Source: Candidatus Oscillibacter excrementigallinarum | GTDB lineage: Bacteria > Bacillota > Clostridia > Oscillospirales > Oscillospiraceae | Length of the DNA: 64,000 nt | Direction: 5' to 3' | Assembly (NCBI GenBank): GCA_019118245.1 | Contig: DWZJ01000022.1 | Coordinates: forward strand, 22,914 to 86,913 | Shown here: one piece after another, positions 35,735 through 43,635 of the stretch | Layout of the letters: the number at the start of each line of letters is the position of its first letter | Numbering within the stretch: position 1 is the stretch's first letter | The notes under the pieces: generated by a model | What the model saw: the letters and a program-made list of their open reading frames with translations, nothing else | Told to the model about the DNA's origin: nothing | Database searches by the model: none | Position numbers and translations under genes: made by a program

Positions 35735-37345
35735 TCATACTCCTTTTTGGATGGATTGACAGAGTTGTTCAGCGCACCGCATCCCGTCCGCGGCGGCGGA
35801 GAGGATGCCTCCGGCGTAGCCCGCGCCCTCGCCGCAGGGGTACAGTCCCCGGAGGGAGGACTGGTACGTCCCGTCCCGGGGGATGCGCACCGGGGAGGAG
35901 GAGCGGCTCTCCACCGCCGTCAGCACCGCGTCCGGGTCATCATAGCCCCGGAGCTTCTGCCCCAGGAGGGGGAGCGCCCCCGCGATGGTGTCCGCCACGA
36001 AATCCGGCAGGCACAGGCGCAGGTCCGTCCAGGTGACGCCGGGGCGGTAGCTGGGCGTCACCCGGCCGGGGCCTGTGGAGGGCCTGCCCGCCAGAAAGTC
36101 CCCCACCCGCTGGGCCGGGGCCTGGTAGCCGCCCCCGCCCAAGTCATAGGCTGCGGCTTCCAGCCTCCGCTGGAAAGCGATGCCCGCCAGCACGTCCCGG
36201 CCGCCGCCGTAGTCCTCCGGCGTCACGTTCACCAGCAGGCCGCCGTTGATGTTCTCCTGGTCCCGGGCAAATTCGCTCATGCCGTTGGTGACCACCCGGT
36301 CTTTCTCCGACGCGGCGGCCACCACCTGCCCGCCGGGGCAGACGCAGAAGGAGTAGGCCGCCCGCCCATTGGGGAGATGGCAGGAGAGCTTGTAGGTGGA
36401 GGCGGGGAGCCCCGGATGTCCGGCGTACTGCCGGTACTGGGCGGCGTCGCAGTCCGCCTGCCGGTGCTCGATCCGCACGCCCACGGCGAAGGGCTTGGCC
36501 TCCATGGCCACGCCCCGGGCGTGGAGCATAGCAAAGGTGTCCCGGGCGGAGTGGCCGGGGCACAGCACCAGCTGGGAGCAGGGGAGCGTGTAAGGCCCCT
36601 CCGGCCCCTCCACGGTGATGCCGGCCAGGGCGCCGTCCCGGATGTCCAGGTCCGCCAGGCGGCTCTCGAACCGGATGTCCGCGCCCAGAGTCAGCAGTTT
36701 TTTCCGAAGCTCCACCAGGGCGATGTGGAGATAGTCCGTGCCCACGTGGGGCTTGGCGTCGATGAGAATATCCTCTGGCGCGCCGCAGGAGACCAGCGTC
36801 TCCAGGATGAAGCGGTGGCGGGGGTCCCTGGTGCCGGTGTTCAGCTTGCCGTCGGAGAAGGCGCCGGCGCCGCCCTCGCCAAACTGGACGTTGGAGGTCA
36901 GATCCAGCTCCCCGGTGGCCCAGAACCGCTCCACGTCCGCCTTCCGCCGCTCCACCGGGCGGCCCCGCTCCAGCAGGATGGGCCGCAGGCCCGCCCGGGC
37001 CAGCACCAGGGCGGCAAAGAGACCGGCGGGCCCGGCACCCACCACCACGGGAGGCGTCTCCGTCACCGGCAGGGGAGACGGCGGGACATAGGCGGGCGCC
37101 GGCTGGGCCCGGCTGATCTTCCGGCTGCGGCAGCGGCGGAGGACGGCGGCCTCCTCCTTCAGGGAGACCTCCACCGTATAGACCAGGCGGACCTCCTCCC
37201 GGGCGTCCACGCTGCGGCGGAGCAAGCGCAGGGAGAGAATGTCCTTCTCCCGCACCCGGAGCAGGCGAGCGGCCTCGGCGGCCAGCTCAGCCATGCCTGC
37301 CTCCGGCGGGAGCTTGATGGAATCGATTCTTAACACCTTGTTCAA
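35735..37345 (-). CDS. FAD-dependent oxidoreductase of the COG2509 type
   Basis: A 536-residue flavoprotein. Residues 1-80 form a small N-terminal domain; the FAD-binding motif VVVGAGPAGLFAALVLARAG is near 100, then FGEGGAGAFSDGKLNTGTRD and the C-terminal YPCGEGAGYAGGILSAAADG. These features match the uncharacterised FAD-dependent dehydrogenases found in many Firmicutes; the reaction is unknown. The TTG at 37345 has AAAGGAA just upstream; a GTG three codons later (37336) is an alternative start giving MLRIDSIKL. Confidence 0.85.
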   Translation of the reverse strand: MNKVLRIDSIKLPPEAGMAELAAEAARLLRVREKDILSLRLLRRSVDAREEVRLVYTVEVSLKEEAAVLRRCRSRKISRAQPAPAYVPPSPLPVTETPPVVVGAGPAGLFAALVLARAGLRPILLERGRPVERRKADVERFWATGELDLTSNVQFGEGGAGAFSDGKLNTGTRDPRHRFILETLVSCGAPEDILIDAKPHVGTDYLHIALVELRKKLLTLGADIRFESRLADLDIRDGALAGITVEGPEGPYTLPCSQLVLCPGHSARDTFAMLHARGVAMEAKPFAVGVRIEHRQADCDAAQYRQYAGHPGLPASTYKLSCHLPNGRAAYSFCVCPGGQVVAAASEKDRVVTNGMSEFARDQENINGGLLVNVTPEDYGGGRDVLAGIAFQRRLEAAAYDLGGGGYQAPAQRVGDFLAGRPSTGPGRVTPSYRPGVTWTDLRLCLPDFVADTIAGALPLLGQKLRGYDDPDAVLTAVESRSSSPVRIPRDGTYQSSLRGLYPCGEGAGYAGGILSAAADGMRCAEQLCQSIQKGV

Positions 37346-37474
37346 AGTTCCTTTCAGATGCGTTTAAGATAAGAATACTATACTTCAGGCAAAGGTTCAA
37401 GGAAGAGACCTTGAAAAGATCTCTGAATTTCGCCAAGGTGCATCTGGAGAAATTCAAAAAACATGGAAACAAAA

Positions 37475-37503
37475 TTCACACTTTCGACACGATCCCATGT
37501 TAT
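37475..37503 (+). promoter_or_regulatory. Probable promoter of the HtrA gene
   Basis: TTCACA (37475-37480), a 17-bp spacer and TGTTAT (37498-37503) lie 51 bp before the start codon, in an AT-rich stretch between divergent genes. The match to the consensus is moderate. Confidence 0.5.
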
Positions 37504-37554
37504 CATCTGTTCTAAACGATGGATGAACGGGATACATAATAGGAGGAATCGATT

Positions 37555-38925
37555 ATGTATAACGATGAACACAACCTGTACCATTACACCTACCGGAAGG
37601 ACGGCAGCGAGACGGACGCACACTCCGCCCCGCAGGGTGAGCCGCTGCAACCCCAATCCAGCGGGCCCCAGCAGCCCGTGCAGGAGATGAAGCCTGTGAA
37701 GAAGAATCGCATCGGACTGAAGGTAACGGCCCTGGCGCTGTGCTGTGCCCTGCTGGGCGGCGCCGTGGGCGGCGGAGTCGCCTGGGGCGTGAGCAACAGC
37801 TCCGGCGGGACGTCGGTCAATGTCAGCGGCCGCACCGTCAGCCAGGTGTCCCTGAAGACCGTGGATGGCAAGACGGAGATGAGCGACGCGGAGGTCTATG
37901 CGGCCAACGTCAACAGTGTGGTCTCCATCAACGTCACCGGCACCAGCGGCTACAACTTCTTCGGCCAGCCGGTGCAGTCGGCCTCCTCCGGATCCGGATT
38001 CGTGCTGACCAGCGACGGCTACATCGTCACCAACTACCACGTGGTGGAGAACGCGGAGACGGTAAAGGTCACCATGTACAACGGCGACGAGTATGACGCA
38101 CAGTACGTGGGCGGCGATGAGGACTACGACATCGCCGTCATCAAGATCGAGGCCACGGACCTGCCCGCCGTCACCCTGGGCAACAGCGAGAATCTGAACG
38201 TGGGCGACCATGTGCTGGCCATCGGCAACCCCCTGGGCGATCTGACGTTTTCCATGAGCGGCGGCATGGTCTCCAGCGTGAACCGCACCATCAATGTGGA
38301 CGGCACTCCCTTCAACATGATCCAGACCGATACCTCCATCAACCCCGGCAACTCCGGCGGCCCGCTGCTGAACAGCTACGGCGAAGTGGTGGGCATCGTG
38401 TCCGCCAAGTACTCCAGCTACGGTACCTCCGGCGAAAGCGTGGAGGGCTTGGGCTTCGCCATCCCCATCAATGACGTGATCAGCATGATCCAGGATATCA
38501 TGACCAACGGCTATGTGAGCAACAAGGCCTATCTGGGCGCCACCATCGGCACCCTGACCTCCAGCATGGCCCAGCAGTACCGCTATGACATCAGCCAGGG
38601 CGCCTTCGTCTATTCTGTGGAGGACGGCAGCCCGGCGGCCCAGGCGGGGTTGCAGCTGGGTGACGTGATCACCGCCATCGACGGCACGGAGATCGCCTCC
38701 CTGGACGATCTGACCGCCGCCAAGAAGTCCTATTCCGCCGGCGATACCTCCACGCTGACCGTCTATCGCCAGGGTGAGACCGTCACGCTGGAGTTGACCT
38801 GGGGCACGGCGCCCGCTGAGACCACCCAGACCGATGCACAGCAGGATACGCAGAGCAGCGGCGGCCAGAACGGCGGCAACGGATACACCAACCCCTACGA
38901 TCTCTTTGAGTACTTCTTCGGCTGA
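37555..38925 (+). CDS. HtrA/DegP-family serine protease with PDZ domain
   Basis: A 456-residue membrane-anchored protease for envelope protein quality control. A cytoplasmic tail of about 55 residues, one membrane helix (TALALCCALLGGAVGGGVA) and a linker precede the trypsin-like domain. The triad is His in IVTNYHVVEN, Asp in DEDYDIAVIK and Ser in INPGNSGGPLLN. A PDZ domain follows (SPAAQAGLQLGDVITAIDG), then a Gln/Gly-rich tail. AGGAGG precedes the ATG. Confidence 0.95.
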   Translation: MYNDEHNLYHYTYRKDGSETDAHSAPQGEPLQPQSSGPQQPVQEMKPVKKNRIGLKVTALALCCALLGGAVGGGVAWGVSNSSGGTSVNVSGRTVSQVSLKTVDGKTEMSDAEVYAANVNSVVSINVTGTSGYNFFGQPVQSASSGSGFVLTSDGYIVTNYHVVENAETVKVTMYNGDEYDAQYVGGDEDYDIAVIKIEATDLPAVTLGNSENLNVGDHVLAIGNPLGDLTFSMSGGMVSSVNRTINVDGTPFNMIQTDTSINPGNSGGPLLNSYGEVVGIVSAKYSSYGTSGESVEGLGFAIPINDVISMIQDIMTNGYVSNKAYLGATIGTLTSSMAQQYRYDISQGAFVYSVEDGSPAAQAGLQLGDVITAIDGTEIASLDDLTAAKKSYSAGDTSTLTVYRQGETVTLELTWGTAPAETTQTDAQQDTQSSGGQNGGNGYTNPYDLFEYFFG

Positions 38926-39046
38926 GACCCTGCCTGAACAGGGCTCCGAGAACTCCTTCACAGCCCGGGGACGGCTCTGCGGCAGACGCTGCGGGAAGAC
39001 AACAGCCGTCGGATGCGGCGGGCAGTGGAGTTTCAGCATATACGGC

Positions 39047-39078
39047 AAAGGCGCACCGCGGTCAGCGGTGCGCCTTTT
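39047..39078. terminator. Terminator after the HtrA gene
   Basis: A perfect 13-bp stem (39047-39059 with 39065-39077) with a 5-nt loop and TTTT on the plus strand; the minus-strand side ends in TTT. It can serve htrA and the minus-strand small gene. Confidence 0.8.
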
Positions 39079-39126
39079 CAGCACAGAAGCGGCATCCATT
39101 CGATTGGATGCCGCTTCTGTGCTGAA
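39077..39126. repeat. Perfect 22-bp inverted repeat
   Basis: 39077-39098 pairs perfectly with 39105-39126 around a 6-nt loop, starting at the foot of the htrA terminator. Neither side has a clear T-run, so it is an unusually long extra hairpin rather than a plain terminator; it lies just downstream of the 41-residue gene on the minus strand. Confidence 0.8.
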
Positions 39127-39153
39127 ATAAAAATGAAGGGAGAGATGGAATAC

Positions 39154-39279
39154 TTATTTGGTGGAGGACTCCTCCTGATGATCTTTCTGCTTCTCCTTGC
39201 GGGCCTTGATGGAACTGTTGATGCAGCCCAGGGCCAGGACAACGATGATCGCAAGCATGACATAGCCGCCGGTTTCCAT
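39154..39279 (-). CDS. 41-residue single-pass membrane protein
   Basis: An unlisted small gene. ATG at 39279 follows AAAAAAGGAGGT (9 nt spacing), among the best ribosome sites in the window. The product starts METGGYVMLAIIVVLALG (a membrane helix at about 5-20) and ends in a charged tail (KARKEKQKDHQEESSTK), so the C-terminus is probably cytoplasmic. The stop is TAA. No family was recognised. Upstream on its strand lies an AT-rich promoter region and four 11-bp repeats. It could be a small regulator of a membrane complex, like many bacterial proteins of this form. Confidence 0.75.
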   Translation of the reverse strand: METGGYVMLAIIVVLALGCINSSIKARKEKQKDHQEESSTK

Positions 39280-39346
39280 GGATCTGAGACCTCCTTTTTT
39301 ATAAAGCATAATAAATTTATGAGTTGTTAATAAAGAAGATTGATTA

Positions 39347-39385
39347 TTAACGACTTCTTAGCGATATCTTAACGATATCTTAACG
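39347..39385. promoter_or_regulatory. Four direct repeats with an 11-bp period (TTAACG/TTAGCG)
   Basis: TTAACG at 39347, TTAGCG at 39358, TTAACG at 39369 and TTAACG at 39380 are spaced by exactly 11 bp; the linkers include GATATC twice. This is the geometry of an OmpR/PhoB-family binding array, and TTAACA-like half sites are those of Gram-positive PhoP. It lies upstream of the small membrane gene and downstream of the Crp gene, both on the minus strand. Confidence 0.65.
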
Positions 39386-39460
39386 CCAACTGGCAAAAAA
39401 AGCAAGCCCATTCGGAAAAAAGAGAGGGAAAAAATTCCCCCTCTTTTTTGGTGAAAAGGC

Positions 39461-40111
39461 TCAATCCAGGAAGTAGCCCAGAAAATCAAAGACCTCCATC
39501 AGGCGCTGTTCGTCCAGGATCTCGATCCTGCGGTACGACTGGCGGAGGATGCCTGCCTCCCGAAACTGCTTGAGGATCCGGGTGACGGAGACCCGGCTCA
39601 TGCTGGTGATGGCGGCGATCTGCTCATGGGTGTACGGAATGGAGGGACCGGAGCTGGCGCAGCAGATATGCAGGAAATAGGCCACCCGTTTGTCATCCTC
39701 CAGGAAGCGGGAGCAGCAGATGTAGTCAGAGAGCAGGGTGATTCGCCGCACGAAATGGGCCATCAGGTCTTGGGGCGGAAAGCCATATTCCTGCCAGTGG
39801 GACCAGAACCGGTCCGCAGACAGCAGATATACTTCCGCCGGGGAGATGGCGGCCACGCTCACCATCACCTTCGGATGGTCGATTAGGGCGTTGCTGCCGA
39901 ACAGTTCACCGGGGCCCAGATAGAACAGGGAGATCTCATCGCCGCCGGGCCCCAGGCAGAAGGTGCGCAGTTGCCCCTTTACCAGAAAGCCAGCCTGGGT
40001 GGACGGGGCGCCTTTCTCTTGCAGGACCTCTCCGGTATGATATTGACGCTTGACGCCATACTTCAAAAAAATCTCACGGGCATGAGGGCTGAGCTGAATG
40101 TCATCCGGCAT
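39461..40111 (-). CDS. Crp/Fnr family transcriptional regulator
   Basis: A 216-residue regulator with an N-terminal cyclic-nucleotide-binding-like fold (GEVLQEKGAPSTQAGFLVKG; LFYLGPGELFGSNAL) and a C-terminal helix-turn-helix (IAAITSMSRVSVTRILKQF). No N-terminal cysteine cluster is present, so it is not an oxygen-sensing FNR. The ATG at 40111 was chosen; the frame's extra N-terminal 28 residues are hydrophobic and unlike the family. It is divergent from the threonine dehydrogenase-like gene with a Crp-type palindrome between them, so that gene is its likely target. Confidence 0.9.
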   Translation of the reverse strand: MPDDIQLSPHAREIFLKYGVKRQYHTGEVLQEKGAPSTQAGFLVKGQLRTFCLGPGGDEISLFYLGPGELFGSNALIDHPKVMVSVAAISPAEVYLLSADRFWSHWQEYGFPPQDLMAHFVRRITLLSDYICCSRFLEDDKRVAYFLHICCASSGPSIPYTHEQIAAITSMSRVSVTRILKQFREAGILRQSYRRIEILDEQRLMEVFDFLGYFLD

Positions 40112-40193
40112 AAATCCAAGACGCTCCTCTCCCAATAGAAGAATCAATATCCACAAAAATACTAGCAGATTTTCTCCCAATCCGCAAGAGAAC

Positions 40194-40239
40194 ATTGTAA
40201 CAGCTGATACAATTTAGCAGCTAAAACTTCTTTTACAAT
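40194..40239 (+). promoter_or_regulatory. Crp-type operator and promoter of the dehydrogenase gene
   Basis: ATTGTA-N8-TACAAT (40194-40213) is a perfect 6-bp-arm palindrome of Crp/Fnr form. TACAAT at 40234-40239 can be the -10 element, with no good -35. This puts the operator centre about 43 bp before the predicted start, where class II Crp activators bind. The site is inferred from sequence only. Confidence 0.6.
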
Positions 40240-40311
40240 AATTAGTGAAGACAAGGGGGCATCACCCTGTCCATCATTTCAAATTGCATCAATCAAAAGG
40301 AGGATCTATCC

Positions 40312-41361
40312 ATGAAGGACACCATGTGTGGTCTCGTCAAGGAAGAGAACGGCCCAAGCGGTCTGGTCTATCATACCGACCTGCCGATTCCCCAGATCAA
40401 CGACGACGAAGTGCTGATCAAGGTCCACTGCACCGCCATCTGCGGCACGGACCTGCACATCATCGAGTGGGACGACTGGTCTCAGAAGCGGATCAAGGCT
40501 CCGGTCACCCTGGGCCATGAGACGGCCGGTGAGATCGTGGCCGTCGGCAAGAATGTCACCGAGCGCAAGGTGGGCGACCGGGTGTCCTGTGAGTCTCACG
40601 TCCCCTGCGGCGAGTGCTATTTCTGCAAGAACGGGATGCCACACATCTGCAAGAACGTGAAGCTGTTCGGCTGCACCCAGAACGGCGCTTTCGCCGAATA
40701 CGCCAAGATCCGCTGGGACTGCACCTTCCTGCTGGAAGATGACGTCACCGACGAGGCGGCCTGTATGTTCGAGCCCATGGGCGCCGGCGTCCACGGCGTG
40801 GAGGCCGCGGAGGTCAACGGCAAGACCGTGCTGATTAGCGGCTGCGGTCCCATCGGCCTGACGGCCATCGCCGCCAGCAAGACCTTCGGTGCCACAAAGG
40901 TCATCGCCTGCGATCTGATCGATGAAAAACTGGAGGTCGCCAAGAAGATGGGCGCCGATGTGGTTCTTAACAGCGGCAAGTGTGATCTGCCGGCAGAGGT
41001 CAAGGCTCTGACCGACGGCGTGGGCGTGGATGCCGCCATCGACATCACCGGCGCGGAACCCGCCCTCAACAGCGCCCTGAAATGTCTGCGGGCCGCGGGC
41101 CGCCTGGTGTGCGTGGGCCTGCCCACCAAGCCCATCACCTTCCACGACATGACCGACGACCTGGTCTATCGGGAGGTCCAGCTGACCGGCGTCTCCGGCC
41201 GGAAGATCTGGGAGACCTGGGAGGACTTCGCCAAGGTCATGAAGGGCCCCTACTTCAAGCTGGATGAGGTCATCGGCGGCCGCTTCCCCATGAAGGACTT
41301 TGAGACCGCACTGGACAGGATCCACAGCGGCGTGCCCGGCAAGATGATCCTGTATCCCTGA
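40312..41361 (+). CDS. tdh: Zinc-dependent dehydrogenase, L-threonine 3-dehydrogenase-like
   Basis: A 349-residue medium-chain dehydrogenase. The catalytic zinc site is AICGTDLHIIEWDDWSQ with GHE; the structural zinc lobe is CGECYFCKNGMPHIC; the NAD fold shows LISGCGPIGLTAIAASKTFG. The stretch CGTDLHIIEWDDWSQK, and the end (SGVPGKMILYP), closely follow L-threonine 3-dehydrogenase, which makes 2-amino-3-oxobutyrate. No kbl ligase gene is adjacent, so another polyol or amino alcohol remains possible. AAAGGAGG precedes the ATG. Confidence 0.8.
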   Translation: MKDTMCGLVKEENGPSGLVYHTDLPIPQINDDEVLIKVHCTAICGTDLHIIEWDDWSQKRIKAPVTLGHETAGEIVAVGKNVTERKVGDRVSCESHVPCGECYFCKNGMPHICKNVKLFGCTQNGAFAEYAKIRWDCTFLLEDDVTDEAACMFEPMGAGVHGVEAAEVNGKTVLISGCGPIGLTAIAASKTFGATKVIACDLIDEKLEVAKKMGADVVLNSGKCDLPAEVKALTDGVGVDAAIDITGAEPALNSALKCLRAAGRLVCVGLPTKPITFHDMTDDLVYREVQLTGVSGRKIWETWEDFAKVMKGPYFKLDEVIGGRFPMKDFETALDRIHSGVPGKMILYP

Positions 41362-41460
41362 TCCTGTCCCCGCGGCAGGATAGGTGCCGGTACATATGGA
41401 AGGAGCCCGCCCACTTTTTGTGAGGAGGCTCTTTCCGCCACAGTTCGTTTTGACCATTCA

Positions 41461-41504
41461 ACACAGAAAGGCCCTCGCCGCAATGCGGCGGGGGTCTTCT
41501 GTGT
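41461..41504 (-). terminator. Hairpin between the dehydrogenase and the XRE gene
   Basis: A long, slightly imperfect stem (41461-41481 with 41485-41504) overlaps the stop codon of the XRE gene. The T-run is weak, so it may be a terminator for the minus-strand pair or a processing site. Confidence 0.5.
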
Positions 41505-41698
41505 CAATCCGGCAGATGGAAGATGTCCTCCACCGCAGTCCCCAGCAGCCGGGCCAGCCGCATAGCCAGGCCCAGGGTGGGGTCGTACTTGTTATTTTCA
41601 ATGGCGTTGATGGTCTGGCGGGTGACGCCCAGCTCCCGTGCCAGGTCTTCCTGCCGGAGCCCCGCTGCTTTCCGCAGCTCCCGGATCCGATTCTCCAT
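41504..41698 (-). CDS. XRE-family helix-turn-helix regulator
   Basis: A 64-residue regulator almost entirely made of one Cro/CI helix-turn-helix (LRKAAGLRQEDLARELGVTR, then QTINAIENNKYDPTL). Compact regulators of this type are common in Firmicutes next to a small membrane protein gene. It starts 3 bp after the membrane protein stop, so the two are co-transcribed and probably control their own promoter. Confidence 0.92.
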   Translation of the reverse strand: MENRIRELRKAAGLRQEDLARELGVTRQTINAIENNKYDPTLGLAMRLARLLGTAVEDIFHLPD

Positions 41699-41701
41699 GG
41701 T

Positions 41702-42007
41702 TCACAGCCCCATCCGCCACAGCAGCAGGCCGAAGGCCAGCAGAAAGACCACCAGCAGCAGGACATACAGCAGGAGGCTCTTGGCGCCGTCCCGGTCCCC
41801 GGTGCGCCATTTGCCCACCTGCAGAGCCAGGAAGTACAGCAGATTCTGAAAGAGGAACAGGTACATGGGCGCGGTGAACCGGCCGGTCTGGGCATGCTCC
41901 CAGATCCCCCACACAAACAGGGCCACCACCGTGAAGAACCAGGCCACCCGGATGGCGTTCAGGGAGAGGTGGAGCTCCATCTCATCCATTTTCCGAAAGA
42001 ATTTCAT
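41702..42007 (-). CDS. Small membrane protein partner of the XRE regulator
   Basis: A 101-residue protein with about three membrane helices (near 20-37, 46-64 and 78-97) and a basic N-terminus. Genes of this kind regularly precede short XRE regulators in Firmicutes; function unknown. GGAGG precedes the ATG. Its promoter carries a palindrome that the XRE protein probably binds. Confidence 0.78.
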   Translation of the reverse strand: MKFFRKMDEMELHLSLNAIRVAWFFTVVALFVWGIWEHAQTGRFTAPMYLFLFQNLLYFLALQVGKWRTGDRDGAKSLLLYVLLLVVFLLAFGLLLWRMGL

Positions 42008-42029
42008 GGGACTGCCTCCTTTTTCGGAT

Positions 42030-42081
42030 TGTCAAATTCTTTTGACATTTTCGTTATAGCACGGCGGGCAGAAAATATCAA
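42030..42081 (-). promoter_or_regulatory. Promoter and operator of the membrane protein-XRE pair
   Basis: On the minus strand TTGATA (42081-42076), a 17-bp spacer and TATAAC (42058-42053) form a promoter. The palindrome TGTCAAA-N4-TTTGACA (42030-42047) covers the predicted start site near 42046, as expected for autorepression by the XRE protein. Confidence 0.7.
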
Positions 42082-42204
42082 TAGTATTTTACATTTTACT
42101 GGCAAGGCAGAAACCTGCCGCGGAATCCAGGCTGGCCCTTGCGCTTTTGGACCTGAAATGATACAATAATTGTCCGAAAATATCAGCAAGGGAGCGCTGC
42201 TTTT

Positions 42205-43296
42205 ATGAAATTAGGAATCGTGGGACTGCCCAATGTGGGCAAGTCCACTCTGTTCAATGCCATCACCAACGCCGGCGCGGAGAGCGCCAACTATCCGTTC
42301 TGCACCATCGACCCCAACGTGGGCATGGTGGCGGTGCCGGACGAGCGGCTGGACAAGCTGGCGGAGATGTACCAGCCGGACAAAAAGACCCCGGCGGTCA
42401 TCGAGTTCGTGGACATCGCCGGCCTGGTGAAGGGCGCCAGCAAGGGCGAGGGCCTGGGCAACAAGTTCCTGGCCAACATCCGGGAGACGGACGCCATCGT
42501 CCACGTGGTCCGCTGCTTTGACGACGAAAACGTCATCCATGTGGAGGGCAGCACGGACCCCCAGCGGGACATCGACATCATCAACATGGAGCTGGTGATG
42601 GCGGATCTGGAGATGGTCCAGCGCCGGGTGGAGAAGGCCACGAAAGCCCTGAAGGGCGACAAGAAGTTCCAGCATGAGGTGGACGTGTTCTCCGCCCTGC
42701 AGAAGCACCTGGACGAAGGCAACCTGGCCCGGACCTTCCAGTGCGACGAGGACGACGCGGCCCTGATCGCCACTTCCGATCTGCTGACGCTGAAGCCGGT
42801 GATCTACGCCGCCAACACCGACGAGGCGGGCTTCACCGACCTGGCCAACAACCGGTACTACCAGCAGGTGCAGGCCATCGCCGACGCCGAGGGCAGCCAG
42901 GTGCTGCCCATCTGCGCCAAGATGGAGCAGGACATCGCCGAGCTGGAGGGCGAGGAGAAGCAGCTCTTCCTGGAGGAGCTGGGAGTGGAGGAGTCCGGCC
43001 TGGACCGGCTCATCAAGTGCTCCTACACCCTGCTGGGCCTGATCTCCTTCCTGACCTACGGCAAGGACGAGTGCCGGGCCTGGACCATCCGGAAGGGCAC
43101 CAAGGCCCCCCAGGCCGCCGGCAAGATCCACTCCGACATCGAGCGGGGCTTCATCCGGGCGGAGGTCATCGCCTATGACGACATGATCGCCTGCGGCAGC
43201 GTCAACGCCGCCAAGGAGAAGGGCCTTCTCCGCAGCGAGGGCAAGGACTATGTGGTCCAGGACGGCGACATGATCTACTTCCGGTTCAACGTGTGA
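42205..43296 (+). CDS. ychF: Ribosome-associated GTPase-like ATPase YchF
   Basis: A 363-residue OBG-family protein. G1 is GLPNVGKSTLFNA, G3 DIAGLVKGASKGEGLGNKFL, and the G4 position reads NTDE instead of NKxD, the change that makes YchF prefer ATP. A TGS domain is at the C-terminus. It binds ribosomes and the proteasome-like machinery in other species and is involved in stress responses. The next small gene overlaps its stop. Confidence 0.97.
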   Translation: MKLGIVGLPNVGKSTLFNAITNAGAESANYPFCTIDPNVGMVAVPDERLDKLAEMYQPDKKTPAVIEFVDIAGLVKGASKGEGLGNKFLANIRETDAIVHVVRCFDDENVIHVEGSTDPQRDIDIINMELVMADLEMVQRRVEKATKALKGDKKFQHEVDVFSALQKHLDEGNLARTFQCDEDDAALIATSDLLTLKPVIYAANTDEAGFTDLANNRYYQQVQAIADAEGSQVLPICAKMEQDIAELEGEEKQLFLEELGVEESGLDRLIKCSYTLLGLISFLTYGKDECRAWTIRKGTKAPQAAGKIHSDIERGFIRAEVIAYDDMIACGSVNAAKEKGLLRSEGKDYVVQDGDMIYFRFNV

Positions 43297-43499
43297 TGAC
43301 AGACCAGGAGAGATTGGCGGCCTATGACCGCCTGTATGCCGACCTCCTGAAGGAGCGGGACAAGGTCCTGACGGACATGGACAAGCTCCGGGCCGCGGGA
43401 AAGAACCGGGGCGCCGCGTTCCAGCAGCTGCTGGCCCAGAAGCTGACGGTCCAGAACCTGATCGGCCGGTTCGAGATCTACGGCATCAAAGAGACGTGA
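43296..43499 (+). CDS. 67-residue coiled-coil protein coupled to ychF
   Basis: A small basic helical protein starting at the ATG that overlaps the ychF stop (TGATG). Residues 3-45 form a heptad-like helix (YADLLKERDKVLTDMDKLRA) and the protein ends RFEIYGIKET. No family was recognised. Tight coupling to ychF suggests it works with it or with the ribosome. A strong terminator follows immediately. Confidence 0.68.
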   Translation: MTDQERLAAYDRLYADLLKERDKVLTDMDKLRAAGKNRGAAFQQLLAQKLTVQNLIGRFEIYGIKET

Positions 43500-43502
43500 G
43501 AG

Positions 43503-43533
43503 ACAGGCAGGCGCGTTTGCGCCTGCCTGTTTT
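43503..43533 (+). terminator. Rho-independent terminator of ychF and the small gene
   Basis: A perfect 12-bp stem (43503-43514 with 43519-43530), GTTT loop, then TTTT. It lies 4 bp after the stop codon. Confidence 0.92.
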
Positions 43534-43590
43534 GTACCCAGCGGTTGAAAAGTGCCTTCCGGAGGAAACATTCCGGGGGCCGCCGGCGTG

Positions 43591-43613
43591 TATAGGGTGA
43601 AAAGCGCTTTTCA
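43591..43613 (+). promoter_or_regulatory. -10-like TATAGG plus palindrome before the third sigma operon
   Basis: TATAGG (43591-43596) is followed after 1 bp by the 16-bp perfect palindrome TGAAAAGCGCTTTTCA (43598-43613), 22 bp before the sigma start. It is the same arrangement as at 28631-28650. No convincing housekeeping -35 is present. Confidence 0.55.
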
Positions 43614-43635
43614 GACGAGAGAAAGGAGGCATTGC

